A stretch of DNA of 64,000 nt from Limnomonas spitsbergensis (lineage: Eukaryota; Chlorophyta; Chlorophyceae; Chlamydomonadales): contig JAYJMM010000123.1 of assembly GCA_037349105.1 (NCBI GenBank), positions 496,001 through 560,000 of the forward strand. The letters run 5' to 3'. A program made the position numbers and the translations under genes. Each line of letters begins with the position of its first letter. Position 1 is the stretch's first letter. Shown in pieces: positions 44,501 through 55,699 of this stretch. The notes under the pieces were generated by a model. It did no database searches and had not been told where the DNA came from. It saw only the letters and a list, made by a program, of their open reading frames with translations.

Positions 44501-45717
44501 GTGATCCTCAACTTTGGCTTCGCAAAGCATCATGCTGGTCTGTAGTTGAACAAGGAAGCGCGTAGCCATTTACCACGAGTGTCTTCCTGGGCAAAGGGTT
44601 ATTGACACTCACTTGGTGGTCCCGTTGTACAGGTCCTCCAGCGAGCATGCCAGCTTGTGTTGCACATCCTCACTCCTGCGCTCCCGCTGCGGCCGACCAC
44701 CCCGCCCGCCACCGCCGCCGCCTGTGAATAAGTCAAAGATGTCGGACATGCCACCGCCGCCGGGGCCGCCGCCAGAGCCCATGCCCTCCTTGATAGCTTC
44801 CTCTCCATACTGCAGGCACAAGAAGCGGGCGCGAGAGTTACATGGGAAAGCAGCACGACGTTAGTGATTCTCGTTCTAGGGGGGTTGATAAATCTCTCTG
44901 CACAACCGTGCCGGACATCTGGCATCCTGGAGGCTGACAGTCCACCTCAATTGCATGCTGCATGAGACATGGACATCTATCGGATGCATGTGTCGGATGG
45001 CATGGCTGTGATGATCGTGACATCATTTCAGAGCGTTCAGGATCTATTCATGGACGGTAGCGCACCTCATCGTAGATCTTCCTCTTTTCGGGGTCTTTCA
45101 GCGTGTCGTAAGCCTCGTTAATCTCCTTGAACTTGCCATCCTCTCCGCCTATCATAAGGCGAATCCGCAAGGCTGGTTAGGCCAAGATCTCACGACGGCC
45201 AACGAAGAGTTTGTGGCTGAGGCGACTTAAGCTAAATAATTATGAATAAGTCGTTCTGATGTTATAGCAGCATGTCGCACCTTTGTCGGGGTGGTGCTTA
45301 AGCGCAAGCTTCCTGTGCGCCTTCTTGAGCTCGTCTTGTGTTGATTCCTTGCCGACGCCCAAAATTTCATAATACCTTCAAAAATTAAAAACCAGAGAAA
45401 AAATTCCTTGCCGAATTTTCTGGGGCAAAACGGTGCTGTAGTTATACATGGTGTTGTGGCTCGCTACATGATATGCATTTCGTGTCACTAACACCCACCT
45501 CGAGCTGTTGCCTTTAGGCCTCCTGGGCATACCTCCGCCTCCCATACCAGGCATTCCACCCATGCCTTCAGCCCCGGGGAAGCCCCCGAAAAAGCCACCT
45601 GCACGAATTGAGGCAGGTTCCTCGGTCAGGCTACACTCACCAGCGACTCGCGTTTCTCCTCTATCGACCATTGTAATATCACCACCGCCGCAGTCACCAG
45701 TGCTCACCTCCAAACAT
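41570..45717 (-). CDS. Type I (class A) DnaJ/Hsp40 co-chaperone with CaaX box
   Basis: Complete gene of 11 phase-matched exons: 45717-45708, 45598-45499, 45375-45281, 45148-45066, 44809-44613, 44259-44178, 43950-43836, 43459-43151, 42855-42792, 42227-42068 and 41716-41570; 453 aa. After a Gly/Phe-rich start (MFGGGFFGG) comes the J domain from residue 38 with HPD at 65-67, which stimulates Hsp70 ATPase. A Gly-rich linker follows (about 105-150), then four CxxCxG zinc-finger repeats (CDACSGHG at 172, [24 protein letters not shown]) and the two-part substrate-binding C-terminal domain ([25 protein letters not shown]). It ends in CAQS, a farnesylation-type CaaX signal as in cytosolic Ydj1/DNAJA proteins. 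I infer a cytosolic, membrane-associating Hsp70 co-chaperone. The family is clear; the extended Gly-rich N-terminus is somewhat longer than usual. Confidence 0.93.
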
Positions 45718-47452
45718 GTCTCTTTAAACCAGGGGTGCGGCTCTAGATGGTTCTTACAGGTCGGCTGTAAGCAAGGCCACCAGCAGTAAGGCAACTCGAT
45801 TAGGTAAGACAATGTAGTCACTGCAAATGCGATAGGATTGAGGAACTGATCTCCAAATGTAGCTTGGAACGGTCTAGAAACCCGCCTTCTGGGCTGGAAG
45901 GCGGTACAAACCCTGTCACATCGAAAAAGAAGTTTCCGCCGTCCCTCTCCGGCTCTCTCTTCCGACCCCTCCGCACCCCCCATCACCGACCTCAAGTGGG
46001 GAGAGCCCTAACTCACATGCAATTTATGAAATCCAGCCTTACGACGATACAGGACAAACCTTAAAGTCTACATATCACGTACCTCGCACCACTTCAGCTG
46101 GCAGCATCGTCTACGTTCGAACCCATTTGCCGGCACAGCTGCTTTCAAGGAATTTTGCTGGATCTCTCTAGTTCCTCAAACCTGCAGCCTTACCCCAGCA
46201 ATCTATCTTTTTGCTTCATGTATGCCTATTGGTAGCCGCATATCTCCCAGTACCTGAATCAGCAAGTCAGAGGCCGGCCGGCTGGTCTGCCCCACGCCAG
46301 GCGTCTATGTTCGCTCGCACCTCAAGCCAGCATAAACAACGCAGTACCACCACGTCACCATGCAGTTGCACAGCAGTAGAATTGTAGCGTCCGCTAGCCT
46401 GCTGTCCGGCACAGCCCTCCTCATCTGGGTATGTAGCCGAACTTGCCATGCATTCAATTAGTAAGGCGACATGCCATGCGTACGTACCGGCATATAGGCA
46501 ATGGGGCACATACCAGTAGTAAGGCTGGTGCGTAGCAGGCCATGCCATACATCCAGCTATGGATGTCGTCTCTGTACTGTAATGTTCATCTCCCTTGGCT
46601 TTAACTTAGAAGGTCACATCCCTCAGCTGTTCCTGTCTGCCCCATTCAAGTAGCACCCCAAGCTGGGTTGCCCTATGCTGATAGCAACCCCTCTGGTTAG
46701 TTTATTAGTGCCTCTTGCTAATTAACTTCAACGTGCGCCATCTTGAGAGTGCACAATCCTGAAAATGCCCGTGGCTGAGATCATGCCATCATGTTCTAGG
46801 GCCAGCAGTGCCAGTGCATGAACCCATCAGAACCTGCTGAGCACCACGGTCCATCATACAAAGCATCTGAACAGCGGTTTACGACTACTCCACAAGAGGG
46901 GGGCAGGGGGCAGCGGGGGGGCAGGTGCAGGGGGCATGATGTGACCAGATGAGGGTTCCCCTGATGCAACGCATGTTCCCAAATTTTCGGAATTTAGTTT
47001 CTGGCCCCCAGCTGGATTTCAGATTTGTAGTCCTCTGGGCGCGCCCATATGAAACCAAGCGTAGATGGGGAATTGCATGTGACTCGAGGTTTGTGCCTAC
47101 CTGCCTGGGAGTACATCAGCCGAGTCAGGCCCGTCACCGCCTCCACCACAAATATGCCCCTCCCCCCTAAGTCTGGGGCTTAGGGGATACGCGATGGCTT
47201 GGCGAGAACGTGAGCACTGGACTTAAAGCAATGGAGATCTGACCCCAACATGCGCAGGTAGTGTCGCACTTCCACTGGGGCCGGCAGGCTGGGGAGTTCG
47301 GACCAGGAAGCAGAAGCAGCAGATTGGGATGGGGCAGCAGCAGCAGCAGTAGCAGCTGTAGCAGCAGTAGCTGGTGGCATTGGCTGAGCGCGGCAGTGGC
47401 AGGGTGCAGCAGCAGCGGAGGCGGCGGTGGTGAAAGCTGCCGTTATGGTGGC
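45718..47452. other. Shared upstream region of DnaJ (minus) and cysteine synthase (plus)
   Basis: 1.7 kb between divergent genes. It contains G-rich runs near 46900-46930 and CAG/CAGCAG runs near 47330-47420 just before the first recognised cysteine synthase exon. No promoter motif could be assigned. A targeting exon for cysteine synthase might hide here but was not found. Confidence 0.4.
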
Positions 47453-50400
47453 ATGTGTGAAGGGGTGTTGGGGGCGATTGGCGACACGCCGCTGATCCGC
47501 ATCGCCAGTCTGTCCAGAGGGACAGGATGTGAGGTAAGGGGGACGGGGCCGCAGGGGCTAGGTAGGGGGTTGGGGTGGAGGAGGCAGGTTGTGAGGTAGG
47601 GAGAGGGGCTAGATAGGGGTCAATGGGCGAGGTGGGAGGCAGGTGATAAGGTGTGAGGGAGGAGACTGGGTGTGAAGTAGGGGAATGGGGGCTAGGTAGG
47701 GGGCCATGGGCCTTGTAGGGGTCAGGGGGGATGGGCCAGGGTCAGGGGGCAAGGTAGGGGGGTGGGGTGGAGGAGACTGGGTGTGAGGTAGGTGTCAGGG
47801 GGCCAGGTAGGAGGTAGGGGGGCAGGTAGGGGTCGAGGGAGGAGGTAGGGGTGGAGGAGATTGTGTGTGAGGTAGGTGTCAAAGGGGCTAGGTTGAGGGT
47901 AGGGGGGCAGGTAGGGGTCGAGGGAGGAGGAAAGGATGGAGGAGACTGTGTGTGAGGTAGGTGTCAGGGGGGCTAGGTAGAGGGTAGGGGGGCAGGTAGG
48001 GGTCGAGGGAGGAGGTAAGGGTGGAGGAGATTGGATGTGAGGTATGGGGCGAATGACTTGTGATGCCTCCAAGGTGCTGCACAAAGATGTTTGAGATGTT
48101 TGGGATTCAAGCTCAACCTCTTTGGGGATGGCAGGTGAGTCATTGCGGACACGCAAGAGTCAACATCAATCTGCCTTCTTAAGCCGACCTTTCGTTTTGG
48201 ATGGCTGCCCTTTTCCTGTGTGTCTAGATCTAAGGCAAAGTGGAGTTTTCTGAACCAGAATGACTGAGTGAATGTATTTTTGTGTGTCAAAGCCAATGGG
48301 ACCTGATTCCTGTCGACACTTCCCACCTGTCCACACCTCCCACATTTTGAGTGTATGTTTACAGATCTATGGCAAGGCGGAGTTCCTGAATCCTGGTGGC
48401 AGTGTGAAGGACCGGGTTGCGCTGCAGATTGTGCGCGAGGCCATGCAGGCGGGCAGCATCAGGCGCGGGGCGCTAATCACCGAGGGGACAGCGGGAAGCA
48501 CGGGCATCAGCCTGGCAATGGTGAGGGGAGGGATGGTCGGCTGAAGCTTCAGGTGGAAGTGTGGAAGTGAGTCCAATGAGCTTGCCCAATGGAGCGCTAG
48601 TCTTGGCGCCCAATGGTCTGTATAAAAGTGGGATCTGATAAGCTGCTGTTGCGCATTGGCTGATGTCCAGGCTGAAGATGGTGTTGCCGAGTGAGCACTC
48701 TGTTCAGCACGCCCCTTGGCCGTTGGGTATGCATCGCCCAAAGATGTGGTCATGTTCCAAAGGTATCACCTATTCACCTGCCACTGAAGGCACTACTGCC
48801 AGCGAGGCGGCATCAGCTCTTGTCTGCTTCATTGAATTAAAGATTTGTCAATTTGAATCGAGGATTTGTCATGCTATGACTGGTACCGGTATTTGACCGT
48901 GCTCATGGAGCACCGTCACATTTGTGTTTACGGTATTCATATGAATAAATTATATTCCCGTGATCCAATCGGTAGTTACCGGTTCTGGTATGTTTGGCTT
49001 GTGAGCGAGCCTGCTGCCGCTGCCTGTTGCCGGTCACCCAGGTGGCTGCTGCGTATGGGTGTCGCTGCTTCATCGCGCTGCCGGACGATGCGGCCATCGA
49101 GAAGGCAAACATGCTGCGCGCCCTGGGTGGGTGGGTGCGTGCTGGAGCCCCCCAAACCCTGGATGTGTCCGCGCCCTAAACCCTGAACCTAAAACCTGTG
49201 TGGGATCATTGTGGGATCCCTCTAAGCCACGTTCTGGTATCAGTGCCCTGGATGCTGACTGCTCAGAAAACGCACATGATCATCTTGTGCACATCCGAAT
49301 TTAAATTCTTCTGTCTACTTGCTGGATATTTGGAAATTCAAATTGAAGTTCAAATGATGCGCAGGTGCGGAGGTGCAGCGTGTGCGCCCTGTGTCCATCA
49401 CACACCCGGAGCATCACGTCAACGTGGCTCGGAGGAAGGCTGCGGCGGAGCCAGAGGAGAGTGGAGGAGCGCTATTTGCTGACCAATTTGAAAACCCGGC
49501 AAACTGCAGGTGGGGGAGAATGGGTTTTCTGCTCCTCCTGTAGCTTTTCAGGGTGTGTTGTTTGTTTGTTTGTTACACTCCCCCAGCCCTCCTCTGATAT
49601 TCCAAGTGCACATCTCTGCCCATCCTCCATTAAACCACAATCTTGTGTTTGCACTGCACCCAGGGCGCATTTGCAAACAGGGGAGGAGATCTGGCGGCAG
49701 ACCGGCGGCCGCGTCGATGCCTTTGTCTCTGGATCTGGGACAGGAGGCACGCTCGCAGGTAGGAGATGTTTGTGAAACAGATCGAAAATATAAATCCCAC
49801 CTACGACCCTCCAGGTGCCCGGTAGACTGATCACACCCTGAGCCTCAAGCCTCAAGCCATGGGCCTCAAAATGACACTACCCCACTATTTTCAGGTCTCT
49901 TTCCAGCCCTCGTGGTGTGAAGTTAGTGCGATCTACTCGTATAGGGTTATTAGGTTATAGGGTAAAACCTGTGTCGCCCCCTATATTTTGCTGTGACTTA
50001 ACAAGGTGTGAGACCGGCCGCCCAACCCTAGAAACCTGGGAAGCAAACACAACAGAACAGCCCGGGTGCGCAAGGGGCCCTCGTCGACAGCTAAAAGAGG
50101 CAAGCAGGAACAGGAAAGGCACATGACCAACAAGCACTTACACGGCCGCAATAACTCATGTGTGAAAAGTCCAATGAAGGTCTAAACATAAACTGATACC
50201 CCGTTTCAGCACCCTGTTAGCTAAAGCACACTACCACCAGAATCCCACCCGAAAGCTGCTGCACACGATTCCACCAAAACCGGGAAAAAATCGATACCCA
50301 ACCTACAGAAGGAGACAAGAGCTGACAGGGAACCAGAAAGGGAGCTGTCTGGACACGAAGAGGGCAAAGGGGTGAGAAAAACCTGAAGGCATAACCCTCC

Positions 50401-52800
50401 ACCCACAAAGACACAACTCACAGCCTAGCAGCCAACCTAAAGGCCCAAACTACCCTGAGGCCCGCACAACACGAAGCAAAAACAGTAATCAGGACAAGCA
50501 CACCCCACCCAACACGACAAGCACCCCCTATAAGTGTCTCCCAGGCGCTCAATGCGAATGACCCAAGTGTGGCCATTGATACTAACCCTTATGCTGAACC
50601 TTATGCTGAACCTTGACCCTGCACCACTCCCGACAGGTGTCTCACAGGCACTCAAAGGCCATAACCCAAACGTGGCGGTTTATTTGGTTGACCCTCCAGG
50701 GTCTGGGCTCTACAACAAGGTTGGTTGGGGTGTGGGGTCTGGACGGTACAACAAGATTGGTACTTAATTAGGGTGTTGCATCTGGGGTATACGCAAACGT
50801 TTGTCAGGGGCTAGGGTCTGGGCTGTACAACAAGGTTGATTGGCGTGTGGGGCAGAGCCACCCGCAAAGGTATCTATCCCCTAATATTGTGAAAATCTGC
50901 TCAGACTTAGGTGTGAACTTATCAGCCACAGGTGTGAACACAGCAACAAGCTTTTTACTGGTATACAGTAGCGGTTTGAGTGGCTTACAGAGGTGGCTTC
51001 TGTGCATACACACATATTCACACATTCACCAGCCGCCTCCTCCCTGCTGGAGCACCTTACTGGGTAAGGTCTCATTTAGGCACAAGTGGTTGTTCCAGAG
51101 CAGCGCATCCAACAGCCCAACAGACTTTTTCGAAAGGGCCCATCAGGGCGTGAGTTATGTCTGATGCAACCTCCACCTCGGTCCATACCTGCCACACTAG
51201 TGTGGGCTGCGACAATGCACACTTCCAGCCATGATACGCAATGCATTTTCAACATGTTCTAGGGTTGGGCGGCTAGCCTAGTGCTTTGTAAGGTCCAAGC
51301 AAAAGAATACTCAAAAGTATGGATGCCTCGCCGCCCCGCCCCGGTAGGTGACCCGCGGCGTCATGTACACCCGTGAGGAGGCGGAGGGCAAGCGGCTCCG
51401 GAATCCCTTTGATACCATCACGGAGGGCATCGGGATCAACCGCCTCACGCGCAACTTTGAGATGGCGCTCATAGACGGCGCATTCCGAGGTGTGGAAGGG
51501 ATGGGGGATTTAGGGTTAAGGATTAGGAGTGATGAAGGGTGGATCGAGTGATGGAGTGATGCAGTAGACAGGGTGATGTCACTCGTTGATAGTGTGTTCC
51601 AAGGTGTGAGGAGATGGGGGGGTCGGGTTGAGGGTCTAGGATGGACTCTGAACCCTGGGCCTTGCTGGGAGACGGAACTCACGGCCTCAACACAGGTGGA
51701 GCCAAACCTGTTAGGTGGAGTACCGATGCCTATTGGTATGCCGGGGTTTGAATTCGTACACACAAAACCACTCCATATGATACGAGCTGTTTAAAGTCAA
51801 ACATGTGTGAGTGCACGTGATGGTGTTTGAATTTATACACTCATATCTCAGCATCTGCGTGTGACAGTTTTATAATACAGATGTGTGCAGGCAGCCATCA
51901 CGAGGCTGTCAAGAGGGCCCACAACCTATCAAGGAATACTGGGCTGTTTCAGTTCAAATTCACATCACAGCGTATAACAGATTTGAATTCAAATGGTGCA
52001 GGCAGCGATCGCGAGGCTGTTGAGATGGCGCATTACTTATTGAGGAATGATGGTCTGTTTGTGGGCAGCTCAGCAGCTATGAACTGTGTTGGGGCAGTGA
52101 AAGCAGCCAGGTAGGGGTCTGTGTGTGTATGTGGGGGGAGAGGTGCATGGGGGCGCAGGGGAGGCATGAAGGGGGGGATGGAGTGGGGGCATGGAGGGTT
52201 TACAAAATATGCGTGGAGTGGAATGGAGTGGGCAAGGAGGGGGCTGAAGTGGGGGGCTAGGAGGGGTCAAGGAGGTTTCATGACTGTATCGAGTGGGCCT
52301 GAATGGGACATGCGTGTAGCTACCCGTAAGCATGGAGGCACTGATATCAAACGTGTGACATGTCATCGCCCTGTGCCCTGTGCTGACTATCTATCATGGG
52401 CTTGCACGTATGTTCTCAGGTGTAGCCCATAGCTTGAGCCTGACAAAATAACGCTGTTTTGCTGCTGTGTCGCAGACGTCTTACGGCAGCCAGGCTGGAG
52501 GGCGGATCTGCAGCTGCTGGAGGCAGCTGTGGTGCAGACGCCGCACCCAGCGGCGCCGCTGATGCCCCTGCTGCTGCTGCTGGGAGCGGCTTGAAGGGGC
52601 GGGGACAGGAGCGCAGATGGGCGTGGTCTGGCACTCCTCCGGCAGTGGCAGGACGGCCAGTGATTGTAACGATTTTGTGTGACGGAGGCGCACGGCACTT
52701 GAGCAAGTTCCACAACCCGGAGTACCTAGCGCAGTGTGGAATGACACCAACAGCCACTGGGTCCAGCCTCAGCTTCGTGGCGTGTGAAGAGGGGCAGTAG
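47453..52800 (+). CDS. Cysteine synthase, fungal 'cysteine synthase 2' type
   Basis: Nine exons, all phases matching: 47453-47533, 48365-48520, 49042-49126, 49365-49509, 49664-49758, 50637-50719, 51348-51489, 52002-52110 and 52476-52800; 406 aa. PLP fold-type II enzyme expected to make cysteine from O-acetylserine and sulfide. Seen: GDTPLIRI at the start, NPGGSVKDR with the Schiff-base lysine at residue 42, TAGSTG at 69-74 (Ser where the common motif has Asn), GSGTGGT at 179-185 binding phosphate, VGSSAAMN at 283-290 and [12 protein letters not shown] near the end. The segments EGIGINRLT and [10 protein letters not shown] resemble the mitochondrial fungal Cys12/Mcy1 branch more than the plant OAS-TL branch. 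A low-complexity insert of about 55 residues (302-357) splits the last core strand. No transit peptide is seen; an upstream exon may be missing. Confidence 0.88.
47745..48050 (+). repeat. 84-bp G-rich tandem repeat in cysteine synthase intron 1
   Basis: About 3.5 units. The block GTGTGAGGTAGGTGTCA recurs at 47781, 47865 and 47950. The whole intron from its GTAAGG donor onward is built of degenerate GGTAGGGG and GTGAGG motifs. Confidence 0.75.
51891..51949 (+). repeat. Diverged partial duplicate of cysteine synthase exon 8
   Basis: Resembles the first 60 bases of exon 8 (52002 onward), including a preceding TGCAG acceptor, and encodes [20 protein letters not shown] against [20 protein letters not shown]. 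It lies 111 bp upstream, in the same frame and without a stop in between. Use of this acceptor would add 37 residues. Confidence 0.7.
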
Positions 52801-55699
52801 CGAGGGTGGCATGGGGGCTGCTCTTGCAGGACGGAATTTGATAGTTCGTATTTTGTATGTTGTGACTGGCAGCATACTGCGCATAATTGGTATGAATCCT
52901 CACGACCTCACCCTACTGATCCCATCCATCATATATATTTTGAATATTTGATATTGAAATAATGTTAGAGTCAAAAGTCCTAACCTGGCGCTTGATGGGC
53001 TACTTAAATTTTGTAAAGCAAATCCGTCTGCCTCCAAAAGATTTCTATACCGTTAAATTTTTTTGAAGTTAGAGATCTATGACCCTGATGCTAGCCAGGG
53101 TGTAACACAGTGATGGGATTGGATGCTGCATCATTGGGTTGCGAGGACCGGCCATATCAGCTTTCAGGTGCTCTCTGGCATACTGAAAGCTGACTTCAGC
53201 GACTTCAATTATTTCAGTTCTTCTAATAACTGAATCCTCAAACTTTTGAACTGTAAAGTCTAGGGTACTACACTGGGGACATCAACTCCCAATGTTACGA
53301 GATCAAACCCACCGGTCGATTCTCTCTCCCCCTGTGTCGAAATCGTCAGGTTCCATAACCCTGCCCCTTCACCAAGGGGGGGGGGGGGGGGGGGGACGCA
53401 CCATGGTCCTGGCTGTGCTTGGTAGCTGGAATTGAGTTTGCTCATCCCCTACCTGCCCCACGCAGCAGAGCAGGGCCCAGCAACTCCATGACGTTACACC
53501 CCTTGGCCCTGTTCAAAATGGCTCAGCCGCGTGGGCGCCTAAATTAAGGGTGGGGAAGAAAGAATTAATCAAACAACAGGGGGCGGGAAAGGGCCCAGCA
53601 AGTATGCAACGTCCTAAACTTTTGTGCTGAGTTATGGTATCTAAGCTTCAGTTTCAGGACGGTCGCCAGAGTTTGGCCTTTGCTGGGCCCTTGAGCCAAA
53701 CCTGTTGCTTACCGCCCCTCGGGTTATAGAAATGGTCCCCTAATACCGGCCGTGTTGGCCCTTGCCATCACCAGTAGCAAAGATGGCTCCACACGAATCA
53801 ATTCGTATTTGTCATTTGAATTTCCAATCTTCAATCAGAGTGAGTTATGCCGTCGTCAGGAAGAGCCAAGGATGCTATTCCATGAACAATTTGGGCTGTG
53901 GGGATCCTCGCACTCTACAGAAGTTGGGCTCGATACTTGTCTCACACAATTAAGGCTCGAAATCTCTTCAGTCTGGGTCATTTTCATCTTTAGACCGCCT
54001 CAGCACCTTACACATCTCCATGCTGTGTCAAACCCTCTGCTATCGCTGCTCGAGCCGCGCACGTCGGAGGCTCACACCCTCTGTGGTGAGGATTAAACCC
54101 TCAACCGCCCAGTCTCCCCCCCACCCACACTCAGGTGTTTGACCTTAACCCTGAACCCTCTGCTATGAGGTCCCCCAGGCACGAACGCTTAGGGGGCTCA
54201 CTCGCTGTGGTCAGGACTAAACGCCCAGTCTGCCCCCCACCCATACTCAGGTGTTGGACCTAAACCCTGAACCCTCTGCTGTCAGGTCCCCCAGCCACGC
54301 AGGTTTGCCAATCCAGCAATGGAGCGGAGATGGCGCCAGCTTCAACAGCCTCCAGGCAGCTCCATACCTGCGCGCCCAGCACAGAAAACGTCCGACTTAA
54401 TGCATGCAAGCTACATTTCAGCTGCATCGTGGGCGACTGTCAAGGGTGCCTGGTGCAGCTGCCCCCTGCTGCTTGGGCCTGTAGGCGTCGGCTTTCAGTC
54501 AAGGTTTGGTCCCCATCGGGGGTGTCTGCCTAACGGCCTGCCAACGGTGGTCTGGTGCGCACAAAAATAAATACTGGCACAGAGGCGCTCCATAGAATAT
54601 TTCTATTTAAACATTCAAGTGCTCCGCCCTGGCTCCACGTTTCAGTTTTGAAGTGCATGGGGTACTGGGGTGCCTGTGTCGCAACTTGTACCACATTGCT
54701 ATGGTGTTTAGATCCGGATCCACACGGACCGTAATCGGCACAGCACTGCTTGCAAAGCTGTACGCGTGTGGATATGTCTTCAGAGTTTTACCTAATATGG
54801 ACAGGGTGTAGCTGTAAGATCTGGCTCTGCATTGCTGCTGCTAGGCAAAATACCCCCCTCCAGCATGGTGGACATCTTATCCCGTAAATGCCGTAAATCA
54901 TTGCAACCTGGAACTAGTGACTGAATTACGTAGCTGAGTATCAGTCACCGTGATTTCAAGGCAAATTTAGCTACTTTTACCAGTAAGGGACCGTATATAC
55001 TCACACGGTTTCTGACTTATGGGGCAATTGCACTGTTTGCAAGTTTGATTGCAAGAAAGCAACATACAAGAGAACGGTTTTGAAAAGACACCTCAGGGTG
55101 TATGGAGGGAGGTCTTGCCCAAGGTTGAGCAAACGCCACGGAGCAAGTTGGGAACAAGTGTGGAAAACATGCACGCGGGTGTGAGGAACAAGTATGGGCA
55201 AGGTGTGAGTACAGACTAGTAGAAACCAGGAAGACACCGCCATCCCCCCTGACGTCCTAGCCACATCCACAGACTGCTCAGACTACACGGGCAAGCTTTA
55301 GGCATAAGTCGTAGGCAGACGCTGCTACCCTGTAGCTAAAGAATGACGAGCCCCTCTATTTCGCATCCATGAGACCCAAGCCAGGTCCACACTCCACACA
55401 TTGAGCCCCAAGGGTAGGGATGGCAGGGTCCCTTCAGGCGAATGAGGGTCCAGGGCTAAGTGTTTGGGGTTCAGCATTTGAAGTCAAAAGCAAGGCATCC
55501 AACAATTACTTCACGGAGCCCGGAGTCCCGGACCCAGCCCCCAGCTATGTCATCGCATATTCTCACTGCCCTCGTGCCTCTATCATCCAGTGGCTACCGG
55601 CACCCACCAGACCCCTGCACAGCCCCCCCCCTGATCCTTACTCACCCGCTAATGCCCCCACAGGTTCAGGGTGTAAGCCCCTCCCCCCCCGACCCTAAC
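52801..55699. other. Intergenic region
   Basis: No secure gene. Contains a run of 20 G (53376-53395), an antisense LINE tail at 53487-53542 with fragments of sense tails beside it, and a 116-bp tandem duplication at about 54067-54300. A possible terminal exon (54304-54533) follows the duplication: an acceptor CACGCAG, a frame with NACKLHFSCIVGDCQGC and a stop. I do not recognise it. Confidence 0.35.

Noticed and set aside
46105..46140. GTTCGAACCC resembling a tRNA T-arm / B box
   Set aside because: No matching acceptor stem, D-arm or anticodon arm around it.
54304..54533. Possible terminal exon with a Cys-rich reading frame
   Set aside because: Only one border and a stop can be seen, with no upstream exon or family; kept as a remark in the intergenic entry rather than a gene.
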